The notes: generated by a model from the sequence alone, not told the origin. A stretch of DNA of 42,200 nucleotides from Victivallales bacterium (GCA_016285345.1 JAEEQN010000028.1:1-42200); one strand, 5' to 3'. Shown: positions 11,511 through 19,168, numbered from the stretch's first letter. Program-made: numbers and translations.

Positions 11511-12164
11511 TCAAAAGGATGTACCCGGATTGGAAAGACACGGGGTGCGGCACAAGCTCAAAAGGCAGCTGTTTTTGCGGCGGAACGACACGTCGAAGAA
11601 GCCTGCCTGTTCCAGGAATTCTTTCAGCTGCTCGGGAGAGTACGGGGTCATACCCTCGACGACACGCGTCCAGACGGAATCGGCGGACGTGATCTCAAGG
11701 AGGATCGCGAACAGTCCGCCCGGTTTCAACACCCGTTTTACTTCCTGGAGGCACTGAGGCAGCGTCGGCCAGAAATAGACCGTCTCCACCGCCGTCACCA
11801 GGTCGAATGTCCCGTCATTGTAAGGAAGCTCCGCGGCTGAGCCTTGCCGTACGAATACGCGAGAATTGAGCAGGCCGGCATTCACCTTGCGCGCTTTCGC
11901 CACGCTTTCTTCGGAGATGTCGATGCCATGCACGACGGCGCCTTTGCTCCGCTTGAGCAGACGCTGAAGCGTGCGTCCGCCTCCGCAGCCCACGTCGAGA
12001 ATCGTCCACCCGTCCTGAAACGGAATGCACCCCAGTCCCCAGTTCGTCAGCGGCGCATGCCCGAAGTTCATCATCGAGAGCATCACGCGTCCCATCGCAC
12101 CGCGCGGATGGGCGCAGTTGGAAAAGATACTTGTCAGCAGGGATGTCCTGTGTTCGTTTCCCAT
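11511..12164 (-). CDS. Class I SAM-dependent methyltransferase (MT1)
   Basis: A 217-residue protein with the Rossmann methyltransferase motifs ILDVGCGGG (motif I), HGIDIS (motif II) and GTFDLVTAVETVYFWP (motif IV region), then RVLKPGGLFAI. This is a UbiE/Methyltransf_11-like fold. The C-terminal LKEFLEQAGFFDV is also typical. A GGGAGAACG ribosome site precedes the ATG. It is the last gene of the minus-strand metal-ATPase block, 54 bases after the DtxR-type regulator. Two more methyltransferases sit at the other end of the block. Acceptor unknown; small molecule or lipid are both possible. Confidence 0.85.
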   Translation of the reverse strand: MGNEHRTSLLTSIFSNCAHPRGAMGRVMLSMMNFGHAPLTNWGLGCIPFQDGWTILDVGCGGGRTLQRLLKRSKGAVVHGIDISEESVAKARKVNAGLLNSRVFVRQGSAAELPYNDGTFDLVTAVETVYFWPTLPQCLQEVKRVLKPGGLFAILLEITSADSVWTRVVEGMTPYSPEQLKEFLEQAGFFDVSFRRKNSCLLSLCRTPCLSNPGTSF

Positions 12165-12218
12165 TTGTCGTTCTCCCGTTTTTTTTGACTCGGCATGTAT
12201 CAGCCGGATTATCCTGCG

Positions 12219-12899
12219 TTATGACAGCGTTTTCGGTTTTTTGTGAGACCGGACCCAGATGTTTTCCGCAAGCGAGGTCGGCACATCAAATGTGTTGCCT
12301 GATACGGTCACGCGGACGGTGGACCGGTCAAGCGAGAATCCCTCCACGGTCATTTCATCGCCTGTCTTGAGTGGCGTTTTTACTTCCGATTCAATATTAC
12401 GCCCGAACTTCTCCGCGACGGCCTTTTCGCCGGGGACGCACTCGGAAAGGACCTTGAATCCGGGTTGCGCCAGTGCCTCGGTCAGATAGACCTGCAGCGC
12501 GTGAGCATCGGTGCGCTTGCCGATGGCTTCGGAAAAAAGCACGAACCTGCGGATGGTGTCCGCGTCCACGATGTGCTCCAGACGGCACGCCGTTTCCGAA
12601 GCCTTGTCCTGCGGCAGGCCGAGGATTTCGGAAAAGAACCGTTTCAGGATGCCGTGACGGCGTATCACGTCGCGGGCGATCAGGCGGCCCTTCGCCGTGA
12701 GCTGGACCGGATAATGTGTGTTGTACACGATGAACCCCATCTTTTCGAGCTGACGGAGCGCGCCGGTCACGGACGGCATTTTCACGTTCAGTTTCGCCGC
12801 GATCTCCTTGGCATGGGCGTGCCCCTCAAGTTCAATCAGTTCCGCGATCGCCTCGAGGTAGTCTTCCAGACTTTCGGTCAACTGGTGCTTCGCACTCAT
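12219..12899 (-). CDS. DtxR/MntR-family metal-dependent repressor
   Basis: A 226-residue regulator with an N-terminal winged helix (about 1-72), a metal-binding dimerisation domain (about 73-140) and an SH3-like C-terminal FeoA-type domain. The family represses iron or manganese genes when loaded with metal. Visible ligand candidates are Asp13, Glu16, His82, Cys105, Glu108 and His109. Asp13 is MntR-like, while the Cys-x-x-Glu-His at 105-109 is DtxR/IdeR-like. The DtxR ancillary-site His and Glu appear to be replaced (Ser101, Lys86). Start 12899 is chosen because AGGGA is spaced 7 bases from it; an ATG one codon earlier (12902) is possible. Its place beside a P1B ATPase suggests that it senses the metal handled there. 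Confidence 0.87.
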   Translation of the reverse strand: MSAKHQLTESLEDYLEAIAELIELEGHAHAKEIAAKLNVKMPSVTGALRQLEKMGFIVYNTHYPVQLTAKGRLIARDVIRRHGILKRFFSEILGLPQDKASETACRLEHIVDADTIRRFVLFSEAIGKRTDAHALQVYLTEALAQPGFKVLSECVPGEKAVAEKFGRNIESEVKTPLKTGDEMTVEGFSLDRSTVRVTVSGNTFDVPTSLAENIWVRSHKKPKTLS

Positions 12900-12934
12900 C
12901 ATCTTTTCCCTTTTTTGATTGCTTGAAGTCACGG

Positions 12935-12962
12935 CCCGCCGCCCCCGGACGGAAGCGGCGGG
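12935..12962 (-). terminator. Strong GC hairpin upstream of the DtxR-type gene
   Basis: CCCGCCGC and GCGGCGGG form a perfect 8-bp stem with a 12-base loop, between the small membrane protein gene and the regulator gene. No T-run follows on the minus strand. It may attenuate or process the transcript rather than end it. Confidence 0.4.
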
Positions 12963-12986
12963 TTATGATTGTTTTTCCGTGCGGCG

Positions 12987-13277
12987 TCAAGCCTGTGCTG
13001 ACTCAGGCTCGGCCGGAGCCGAAGCCGCTTCCGCGGCGGCCTGTTTCGCGGCCAGTTCGCGTTCGGCGATCAGGTCCTCGATGCGTTCCTTGAGCGTCGC
13101 GAGATCCTCGATGTTCATGGACTCGATCGGCTGTTTGTCGCTGACGGGGATGTCGAGCCCGTGCGTGCGCAGGAACTCGTTGATCTTGTCCTGGTTTTTC
13201 TGGTAGAGGTAGAACCCGACCGCCGCCACGCCGACGCCGACTGCCGCGCCGACCAGATGTTCCGATGTGATAGCCAT
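12987..13277 (-). CDS. Small single-span membrane protein of the metal-ATPase cluster
   Basis: A 96-residue protein with a Gly/Ala-rich transmembrane helix at about 7-25 carrying GxxxG-type spacing (GAAVGVGVAAVG). A charged helix (about 50-80) and a low-complexity Ala/Glu/Pro tail follow. An AAGGAGTTG ribosome site precedes the ATG. It lies 92 bases after the P1B ATPase gene. Small one-span partners next to P1B ATPases are known (for example PacL1 beside CtpC in mycobacteria), but here the tail has no His/Cys metal motif. A scaffold or partner role for the ATPase is an inference. Confidence 0.7.
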   Translation of the reverse strand: MAITSEHLVGAAVGVGVAAVGFYLYQKNQDKINEFLRTHGLDIPVSDKQPIESMNIEDLATLKERIEDLIAERELAAKQAAAEAASAPAEPESAQA

Positions 13278-13369
13278 TTTGCAACTCCTTGTTTGGTGTT
13301 AGGGTTGGTTGGATATTGTGATTGCGGAACAGCATCCCGAAGGAGACCGTTCCGCGTTGCGATTTCAGT

Positions 13370-15595
13370 TTATGTGTGCTTCATCGGTTCGTGCATGTCA
13401 TAGAAGAAGATCCGCAGGGAGTTTCCGACGACGAGGATGGTGCTGGCGTTGTGCATCACGGCTCCGGCGATGACGGGGAGGACGCCGAGCCCGCCGAAGA
13501 GCAGGCCGGCGGTGTTGATGCCGATCGACACGATGAAGTTCTGCTTGATGATGTTCATGGTGTGGTGCGCCAGCCCGTAGACGCCGGACAGCATGAGGGC
13601 GTTGTCGCCCGCGATGGTGATGTCGGCGGCCTCCATGGCGACGTCCGTGCGGGTCTTGCCGAGCGCGACGCCGACATCGGCATAGGCGAGACCCGGCGCG
13701 TCGTTGATGCCGTCGCCGACCATCACGACCTTGCTGCCGCGCGACTGGAGACGGAGCACGGCCCGCGCCTTGTCTTCGGGGAGCAGTTCGGATTCGAAAC
13801 TGTCGAGCCCGAGCCGGTGCGCCACCACGTCCGCCTGCTGTTCCAGGTCGCCGGTCAGCAGGACGATGTCGTCGACGCCCGCGTAACGGAGCCTGTTCAG
13901 CGCCTTTTTCATGTTTTCGCGGAGCGGATCGCGGATTCCGATCAGGCCGATGATCTCTTCGTCGCGCGCCACGAAGATGACGCTTTCGCCGTTGGCGAAG
14001 AGTTTCGACGCCTGATCCCGCATCGGATGCGTATGGATGCCGCATTCGTTGAGGAAGCGCTTGCTCCCGACGCGGATGCGGTGTCCGTCCACATCCGTGT
14101 AAACGCCGCGCCCTACGACGGTCTGAATCTCCGTGTGAAGCGGAATGGAGCCGCCGGAAATCTGAAGGTGCGACAGGATCGCCGCCGCCATCGGATGCTT
14201 GGACGTTTCCTCGGCGGCCGCGGCGTACCGGATGACGTCGATGCGCGAATAGCGTTCCGAGACGGTCATGACGCTTTCCACGCGCGGTTTTCCCTCGGTG
14301 AGCGTCCCGGTCTTGTCCAAAATCAGCGTGTCGGCCTCGGTCAGCGCTTCGATGGAGCCGCCGCCCTTGATCAGCACGCCTTCGCGCGCCGCCGTGCTGA
14401 TCGCCGCGGACAGCGCCGCGGCCGTGGAAAGCCGGATGCCGCAGGAATAGTCGATGATGAGCATGTTCAGCGCGCGTCCGATGTCGCGGGTCGCCATGTA
14501 GACGACTCCGGCGAGCAGGATGTTGACGGGCACCAGCGCCGAGGAGAATTTGTCGGCGTAAGTCTGAATGGCGGCCTTCTTTCCGGCGGCGTCCTCGACC
14601 ATGTGGATGATCCGCGAAACGGCGGTCTGATCGCCCACGGATTCCACGCGCGCCGTGACCGTGCCCTCCACGACCACGGTCCCGGCAAAAATCCTGCCGC
14701 CCTTTTCGCGCAGGACGGACTCGAATTCACCCGTGATCGGGGCCTGGTTGATCGTCGCGCGACCGGACAGGATGATTCCGTCCGCGCAGATCTTTTCGCC
14801 CGTATGGATCACGATCAGGTCGTTCTTCCTGAGCTCGGAGACGTGGATGCGCTCCAGCGGGGAATCCGGCTCGTCCGATTTCAGCCGCCAGACTTCCTCA
14901 TGATTGTCCACGGAGAGCATGTCCCGGATGGCGTTTCTCGTGCGGTCCATCGTGTACACGGTCATGGCCTCAGCGGCGTCATGCAGCAGCAGTACGGTCA
15001 GCGCCGAGGCGCTTTTGCCGGCCAGCACGCTCGAAAGCACCGCCATCGCGCTCAGTGTGTCGGCGTTCGGGAGGAACGTCTTTCTCAGCGCGCGTAATCC
15101 GCTTTTGAACAGGGGGAATGCCAGAAGCAGCGCGCCGAATCCGGTCATGCCGAAAATGCGGCCCGTGATCGTGGCCGGGACGGCCGCACGTGAAATCCAC
15201 GAGGTCAGGAGCAGGCCGCCCGCGCTGATGCTCCGCATGAGCATCGTCTGAAGTCCTTCCTCATGCAGGTCGCGCTCCTGCACGGCCAGCATGCTGCGTT
15301 CCTCGCGTTCCTGCTGAAGCGCGTTCAGCGAGTGCATCCCGATGATGTGCTCCACGGACTCCAGCAGCGCTTCGTCATTGGTGCGCTCCGGGTCGTAATA
15401 GAGGATGACGGACGACGCTGCGCAGTTCATCCGCAGGGACTGCACACCGCGCAGTTCGGAGAAATGCGCCTCCAGGTCGTCCTGTTCCTGCCGGAGATAC
15501 CGCACGGCGCGGCAGGTGATCCGTACACGTCCGCGCATCCTGTGCGCGAAGCCGCATTTCAGGAGCGGGCGTTTCCGATTGTTCGTGAATACCAT
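13370..15595 (-). CDS. P1B-type metal ATPase with Arg-rich HMA-like domain (FezB-like candidate)
   Basis: A 741-residue ion-pumping ATPase. Residues about 15-75 form a ferredoxin-like HMA-type domain that lacks CxxC and instead carries HRMRGRVRI (18-26). The pump core is complete: TGE (288-290), DKTGT (427-431, phosphorylated Asp427), Ser-Lys-His-Pro (465-468) and GDGIND (627-632). The ion-site motif in the transmembrane helix before the phosphorylation domain is Asp-Tyr-Ser-Cys-Gly (382-386) in place of CPC, and HNAST (715-719) lies in a late helix. An SC(P/G) motif with an Arg-rich rather than Cys N-terminus fits the P1B-6 group, which includes the ferrosome protein FezB. The GGAGAAAAA site fixes the start. 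An iron substrate is inferred; Mn, Zn or Co remain possible. Confidence 0.9.
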   Translation of the reverse strand: MVFTNNRKRPLLKCGFAHRMRGRVRITCRAVRYLRQEQDDLEAHFSELRGVQSLRMNCAASSVILYYDPERTNDEALLESVEHIIGMHSLNALQQEREERSMLAVQERDLHEEGLQTMLMRSISAGGLLLTSWISRAAVPATITGRIFGMTGFGALLLAFPLFKSGLRALRKTFLPNADTLSAMAVLSSVLAGKSASALTVLLLHDAAEAMTVYTMDRTRNAIRDMLSVDNHEEVWRLKSDEPDSPLERIHVSELRKNDLIVIHTGEKICADGIILSGRATINQAPITGEFESVLREKGGRIFAGTVVVEGTVTARVESVGDQTAVSRIIHMVEDAAGKKAAIQTYADKFSSALVPVNILLAGVVYMATRDIGRALNMLIIDYSCGIRLSTAAALSAAISTAAREGVLIKGGGSIEALTEADTLILDKTGTLTEGKPRVESVMTVSERYSRIDVIRYAAAAEETSKHPMAAAILSHLQISGGSIPLHTEIQTVVGRGVYTDVDGHRIRVGSKRFLNECGIHTHPMRDQASKLFANGESVIFVARDEEIIGLIGIRDPLRENMKKALNRLRYAGVDDIVLLTGDLEQQADVVAHRLGLDSFESELLPEDKARAVLRLQSRGSKVVMVGDGINDAPGLAYADVGVALGKTRTDVAMEAADITIAGDNALMLSGVYGLAHHTMNIIKQNFIVSIGINTAGLLFGGLGVLPVIAGAVMHNASTILVVGNSLRIFFYDMHEPMKHT

Positions 15596-15627
15596 TTTTT
15601 CTCCTCTTTTTTATGCTGAAAGAATGT

Positions 15628-16017
15628 TTATTCCGGCTGCTTGAGGCAATTCCGCCACACGCGATTGAGCCTGTCCGCTATTGCTCCCGGCGCGACCATT
15701 TCCGGCCGGTCGGCTTTGCGGAAATACTCCATGAGGGAAGCCCACGCCTCGTTCAGACGTTCCAGGATGATCTGTTCCGAAGTCGCCCGGACATCGTAGG
15801 TCAGCAGCAGGTTCCCGGTCAGGACGTTCAGTGAAACGGATTGAACGCCCGGCAGACGCAGGATCTCGTCCTGCAAGGGTTGCATGTATTCCTTCGCCAG
15901 GTCGGGATACTGCCGGACGCCGTAGATCTGCACGCGGAGTCTGCCCGGCAGGCTGTGAACGGGCCTGATTTTTTTCACGCAGGAGAGCCACAGGCAAAAC
16001 AACGGATTGTTCAACAT
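15628..16017 (-). CDS. Small protein with Arg-rich HMA-like domain (HMA-B)
   Basis: A 129-residue protein. Residues about 17-80 look like the same HMA-type fold as the ATPase N-terminus: VHSLPGRLRVQIYGVR (20-35), then a helix ending LPGVQSVSLNVLTGNLLLTYD. There is no CxxC; Arg residues in GRLRVQ (25-30) occupy the usual metal-loop position. The first 18 residues are hydrophobic and could touch the membrane. A GGAG site 8 bases before the ATG supports the start. It sits 21 bases after HMA-A and 32 bases before the ATPase gene, so the three are surely cotranscribed. It may be a loading or assembly partner of the pump. Confidence 0.78.
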   Translation of the reverse strand: MLNNPLFCLWLSCVKKIRPVHSLPGRLRVQIYGVRQYPDLAKEYMQPLQDEILRLPGVQSVSLNVLTGNLLLTYDVRATSEQIILERLNEAWASLMEYFRKADRPEMVAPGAIADRLNRVWRNCLKQPE

Positions 16018-16038
16018 GAACGGAGCTCCGTTTCCCGT

Positions 16039-16584
16039 TCATCGGTCGATGGCCTGGAACAGCCACCAGACGACGCTCAGAGGATTGAACGCTGAGGAAC
16101 CGCGTCCGAGCAGTCCCCGGATCAGGACGACGAGCAGAAGCAGCGTCATCGCGGATCGCAGATCGACGAATCCGTGCGTATTGCGGAGCAGAGCCTGGTC
16201 CAGCGCGAACCGGATATTTTTCACGCCGGTCCCCAGCACGGACTGATGCGCACGGCGAAGCTGCTCGAACTCGAAACAATGCGTCGCGGCGGACACGATC
16301 ACCATCGGCGTCAGGACCGCCGGATTGTAGAGGATCAGGACCGTACCGAGGAAGACATTGACGGAGACCTGTTCGATCCCCTCAAGTCCGGCGAGACGGC
16401 GGCGGAAGAGTTCGGCCTCGGACACCCTGTGACGCAGACTCGGAATACGCAGGCGGACGCGGCCCGGCATGGCATGCACCAGCTCCAGGACGCCGGAAAA
16501 TGACGGGATGCTCAGCTGTTCGCGATACGCGGACAGCAGCTCCTTCAGCGCGGAATTCCCGCGCGGGCAGTTCAGAGATTTCAT
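16039..16584 (-). CDS. HMA-like protein with C-terminal membrane span (HMA-A)
   Basis: A 181-residue protein. An N-terminal extension (1-30) is followed by an HMA-type domain with VHAMPGRVRLRIPSLRHR (36-53) and LEGIEQVSVNVFLGTVLILYN, again Arg-rich with no CxxC. The C-terminal third holds a hydrophobic stretch (about 142-160) and a second one at VVWWLF. The ATG at 16584 is chosen over an upstream in-frame start because AAAGGG is correctly spaced. It is the first gene of the pump operon, behind a roughly 205-base leader. HMA-like plus membrane segment plus Arg-rich loop resembles accessory proteins of ferrosome loci, but this assignment is tentative. Confidence 0.78.
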   Translation of the reverse strand: MKSLNCPRGNSALKELLSAYREQLSIPSFSGVLELVHAMPGRVRLRIPSLRHRVSEAELFRRRLAGLEGIEQVSVNVFLGTVLILYNPAVLTPMVIVSAATHCFEFEQLRRAHQSVLGTGVKNIRFALDQALLRNTHGFVDLRSAMTLLLLVVLIRGLLGRGSSAFNPLSVVWWLFQAIDR

Positions 16585-16681
16585 TCTCGACCCTTTTGTT
16601 TGTTCCGCGGCACGGACGGGCGGATGCACTCCGCCGGAACAGAATGTCCCTCACGGCTGAAGCTGAATTGAAAAGTGTTTT

Positions 16682-16700
16682 GACCGGCCTCCCGCCGGTC
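16682..16700 (-). promoter_or_regulatory. Leader hairpin of the metal-ATPase operon
   Basis: GACCGGC and GCCGGTC form a perfect 7-bp stem around 5 bases in the roughly 205-base untranslated leader (16585-16790), about 100 bases before the first start codon. No gene was seen in this leader. A post-transcriptional control role is possible. Confidence 0.35.
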
Positions 16701-16799
16701 GATCCCTTTTCCCTCAACCTCTATTTTTCTGCCGTTTCTGTCCCCGGAAGCACATCATGCCCGGCGAAACCGGATGTTTGTTCTCCTTTTTCTGCAAAC

Positions 16800-16827
16800 A
16801 ATATAGCATATTTTTTCGAAAAAACAA
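16800..16827 (-). promoter_or_regulatory. Promoter of the metal-ATPase operon
   Basis: On the minus strand TTGTTT (16822-16827), 16 bases, TATATT (16800-16805), preceded by TGC. A perfect TTTTTTCGAAAAAA palindrome (16811-16824) fills most of the spacer and could be a repressor or architectural site. Confidence 0.6.
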
Positions 16828-16868
16828 TGCTTTCACGCAAACTTTTCCTGCAAAAAACGCTGAAACCG

Positions 16869-17480
16869 TTATCCTTCCGTTTTTCTTTCGCACTCAACGT
16901 ACATCATCGTGATCCTGGCGGACAGTTCCCTCGAGAAGACAATACGCCAGCCGTTGGCTTCCAGCCAGTTCAGATATTCTTCCCCCGTCCACTGGTGCTC
17001 GAACCGGATCCCGGCAAGTTTCAGCACGCCCGTCCAGAACCGCCCCCCGAATCCGGTCCCGTGGTTCACGAAATTCGGCGCGATCAGGATGCCGCCCGGA
17101 CGCAGAACGCGGTCGATCTCCCTCAACGCCTTTTCCGGGGTCGGCATCACATGCAGAGCGTTGGCGATCAGGACCGCGTCGAACGAGTTGTCGCCGTAGG
17201 GTAGCGCCGTCGCATTCGCGACTTCGAAGCTCAGATTGTCCGGACAATTCTTTTTTTTCGCCTCGGCGATCATCTTTTCGGAAAAATCCGTCGCGACCAT
17301 CCGCGCCGCCGCCGACGCCACATGCCGTGCCAGCAGTCCGGGCCCCGTCGCGATCTCCAATACTTCTTTTCCGCGAATGACCGTGCGGATGCGATCGTAC
17401 AGATATTGATACGTCCTGCGTTCCGGGCGCATGGCCAGCTCATACACCGGCGCATAGATGTCCCATATCTTTTTCGTCAT
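16869..17480 (-). CDS. Class I SAM-dependent methyltransferase (MT2)
   Basis: A 203-residue UbiE/PmtA-like methyltransferase. Motif I is EVLEIATGPGLLARHV, motif II lies near VATDFS, and DNSFDAVLIANALHV and RVLRPGGILIAPNF follow. The N-terminal WDIYAPVYELAMRPERRTY is the kind of start seen in lipid- or quinone-type methyltransferases. An excellent GAGGAG site precedes the ATG, which overlaps the hydrolase stop (ATGA). It is the third gene of an MT3-hydrolase-MT2 operon directly upstream of the metal-ATPase operon. The acceptor is not determinable. Confidence 0.87.
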   Translation of the reverse strand: MTKKIWDIYAPVYELAMRPERRTYQYLYDRIRTVIRGKEVLEIATGPGLLARHVASAAARMVATDFSEKMIAEAKKKNCPDNLSFEVANATALPYGDNSFDAVLIANALHVMPTPEKALREIDRVLRPGGILIAPNFVNHGTGFGGRFWTGVLKLAGIRFEHQWTGEEYLNWLEANGWRIVFSRELSARITMMYVECERKTEG

Positions 17481-18286
17481 GGTCTCTCCTCGAAAGTCTC
17501 GTTTTTCTGTTCATCGCTCCTCAAAAAACGCATGTTTTCCCGTTGGAAGCGTTCCGGGAGCATCAGCACCAGTTCCGCATGGGCAAGTCCTTTGAACTCC
17601 CTCGGCACGGTCTGAGGAAACGCCTTGCGGACGCAGGCCAGATCGTTTTTCCGGGCGTTCTTCTCCTGCTCCCCGTACCAGTATTCGATCCGCGTATCGA
17701 CACGCGGCGCCGAGTCCGGCATGGAATAGTTGTTCGCCGACCAGAAGACATTGTAGATGGTCTTCGCGGAATAATGCTTCTTCTCGAACTCGAGGATCCG
17801 CCTGTAATGCGCCTCCGGATCCTCGCCTTCGGGCGTCCATCGTTCCGGCGGCATCAGCTTCTTCATCAGCCAGAGGGTTTTGACCGCCGGAAACACGAAC
17901 AGGAAATCTCGGAGCGCGATCAGGCGACAAATCCAGTCCGGGTACGGATACGGCGTGATGCCCGCGTCGATGACAGCTTTTTCCACCGGGATGCTCTGCG
18001 TGGCAAGGAACCGGAGCACGCACGCGCCGCCCATGGAAACGCCGTACGCGGCATCCAGACGCCGGATGCCTTTCTCCCGCAGCCAGCGTGCGGCGTCCTC
18101 TACGGTCTTTTCGATAGAGACGAAGTCCGTGCCCGATTCGTCGTGTCCGTCCGGCATGAACAGGAAAACGTGATAATGTTCCGCGATCGCTTCGGCGGAT
18201 TTGCGGAACGCCCACCACGGTTCCGCCGTGCATGGGAACATGGCGAACGTTTTTGCGTGTTTTGTTCCGAATTCGTGGACCTTCAT
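17477..18286 (-). CDS. Alpha/beta hydrolase
   Basis: A 269-residue protein with the alpha/beta-hydrolase nucleophile elbow GVSMGG (82-87, Ser84). A conserved Asp region lies in the later half, and a candidate His sits in GLAHAELVLMLP near the C-terminus. There is no signal peptide, so it probably acts in the cytoplasm. The ATG at 18286 follows the MT3 stop by 13 bases and has a GAGG site; longer starts would overlap MT3. It is sandwiched between two methyltransferases and coupled to the second by a 4-base overlap. That suggests a small pathway on a shared substrate, perhaps a lipid or an ester. Confidence 0.83.
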   Translation of the reverse strand: MKVHEFGTKHAKTFAMFPCTAEPWWAFRKSAEAIAEHYHVFLFMPDGHDESGTDFVSIEKTVEDAARWLREKGIRRLDAAYGVSMGGACVLRFLATQSIPVEKAVIDAGITPYPYPDWICRLIALRDFLFVFPAVKTLWLMKKLMPPERWTPEGEDPEAHYRRILEFEKKHYSAKTIYNVFWSANNYSMPDSAPRVDTRIEYWYGEQEKNARKNDLACVRKAFPQTVPREFKGLAHAELVLMLPERFQRENMRFLRSDEQKNETFEERP

Positions 18287-18299
18287 GCCCGGATGATCC

Positions 18300-18992
18300 T
18301 CATTTCCTGCAACGGAAGATCCCCTCGGCATTGACTGTGCTGACGATGACTTCGTCATACAGATCACGCAGGCGAGATTCCAGGCTTGTTTTCGTCTCGA
18401 ACGGCGGCGTGAAGAACCCTTTCGGCACATAGAAGTTCCGGACGAAGAAGTCCGTGCGCGGGAACTCTCCCGCGAGGTAGAAGCAGCCGCAGAAGATCCC
18501 GCCCTTCTTCAGCACGCGGCAGGTCTCCCGGAACGCGGCGTCCTTGTCCGGAAACGCGTGGAATCCGTTCAAGGAAAGAACGATGTCGAAGCTCCCGTCC
18601 CCGAACGGAAGTTTGCCCACATCGCCCTGCAGAAACGTAATATTGGAGAGCTTCATCGCCTCCGCCCGCCGTTCGGCGAGGCGCATCATGTCCGCGGAAC
18701 AGTCCAGACAGGTGATGTCCGCATCCGGCATGGAGCGATAGAGCGGCATCGTAAGGATGCCGGTCCCGACGGGAACCTCCAACAGCCTGCCTGTGAATCC
18801 GTCCGGGACCGGCGACAGCGCATCGTCGATCCATTTCGCGGCGAGCTCCCCGTTCAGCCCCCACACCACGCTGTCGACCAGCTTCCCGGTCAACGTGGAC
18901 CGCGTGATGATCCCGTCGTACAGATTGCCGGATCTGCCCAGCTGCCTGTACGCCGCCTGAATCGCTGCGTGTCTGTTCGTTGCCGTGTTCAT
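18300..18992 (-). CDS. Class I SAM-dependent methyltransferase (MT3)
   Basis: A 230-residue methyltransferase. Motif I is LLEVPVGTGILTMPLY, followed by ITCLDCSADMM, a GDVGKLPFGDGSFDIVLSLN acidic segment and CRVLKKGGIFCGCFY. The N-terminus (QLGRSGNLYDGIITRSTL) resembles UbiE/demethylmenaquinone-type enzymes. The start MNTATN is supported by GGAG just upstream. It is the first gene of its operon, with a TTGTTT-16-TATATT promoter at 19041-19068. Its FVRNFYVPKGFFTPPFETKT region is not seen in MT1 or MT2, so the three are not recent copies. Confidence 0.86.
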   Translation of the reverse strand: MNTATNRHAAIQAAYRQLGRSGNLYDGIITRSTLTGKLVDSVVWGLNGELAAKWIDDALSPVPDGFTGRLLEVPVGTGILTMPLYRSMPDADITCLDCSADMMRLAERRAEAMKLSNITFLQGDVGKLPFGDGSFDIVLSLNGFHAFPDKDAAFRETCRVLKKGGIFCGCFYLAGEFPRTDFFVRNFYVPKGFFTPPFETKTSLESRLRDLYDEVIVSTVNAEGIFRCRK

Positions 18993-19040
18993 CTCACTCC
19001 TTTTTTGAAACACAATTGCTCACCCCTTTTTTGCTGAAAC

Positions 19041-19068
19041 AATATAGCATCTTTTCCCTGAAAAACAA
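19041..19068 (-). promoter_or_regulatory. Promoter of the MT3-hydrolase-MT2 operon
   Basis: On the minus strand TTGTTT (19063-19068), 16 bases, TATATT (19041-19046). The element is nearly the same as that of the ATPase operon (same -35, spacer length, TGC and -10), suggesting joint control. Confidence 0.6.
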
Positions 19069-19153
19069 CTCCGCGGATGAAAAAACGGGCAAAGAAACAT
19101 CTCGGGCTATTTTTTGAGGTAAAAATCAAAAAAAACACGAAAAAAAACAAAAC

Positions 19154-19167
19154 TTAGTTAAAACTAA
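19154..19167. promoter_or_regulatory. Palindromic operator candidate upstream of the DUF3793-flavodoxin operon
   Basis: TTAGTT-AA-AACTAA is a perfect palindrome ending one base before the -35 box. Its TTAG...CTAA ends resemble the half-sites of DtxR/IdeR operators, with one extra base in the middle. A related TTAGGTTAAAC occurs at 19455-19465. A metal repressor site is a guess supported by the DtxR-type gene 6 kb away. Confidence 0.4.
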
Positions 19168-19168
19168 C

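Noticed and set aside
13322..15097. A 591-codon plus-strand frame opposite the P1B ATPase
   Set aside because: The ATPase has all family motifs in order on the other strand; the opposite frame is Arg/Asp/Val-rich with no recognisable family.
13370..15595. Simple label of copper-exporting ATPase
   Set aside because: The CPC motif and CxxC domains of copper pumps are absent; the motif is Ser-Cys-Gly and the N-terminus Arg-rich.
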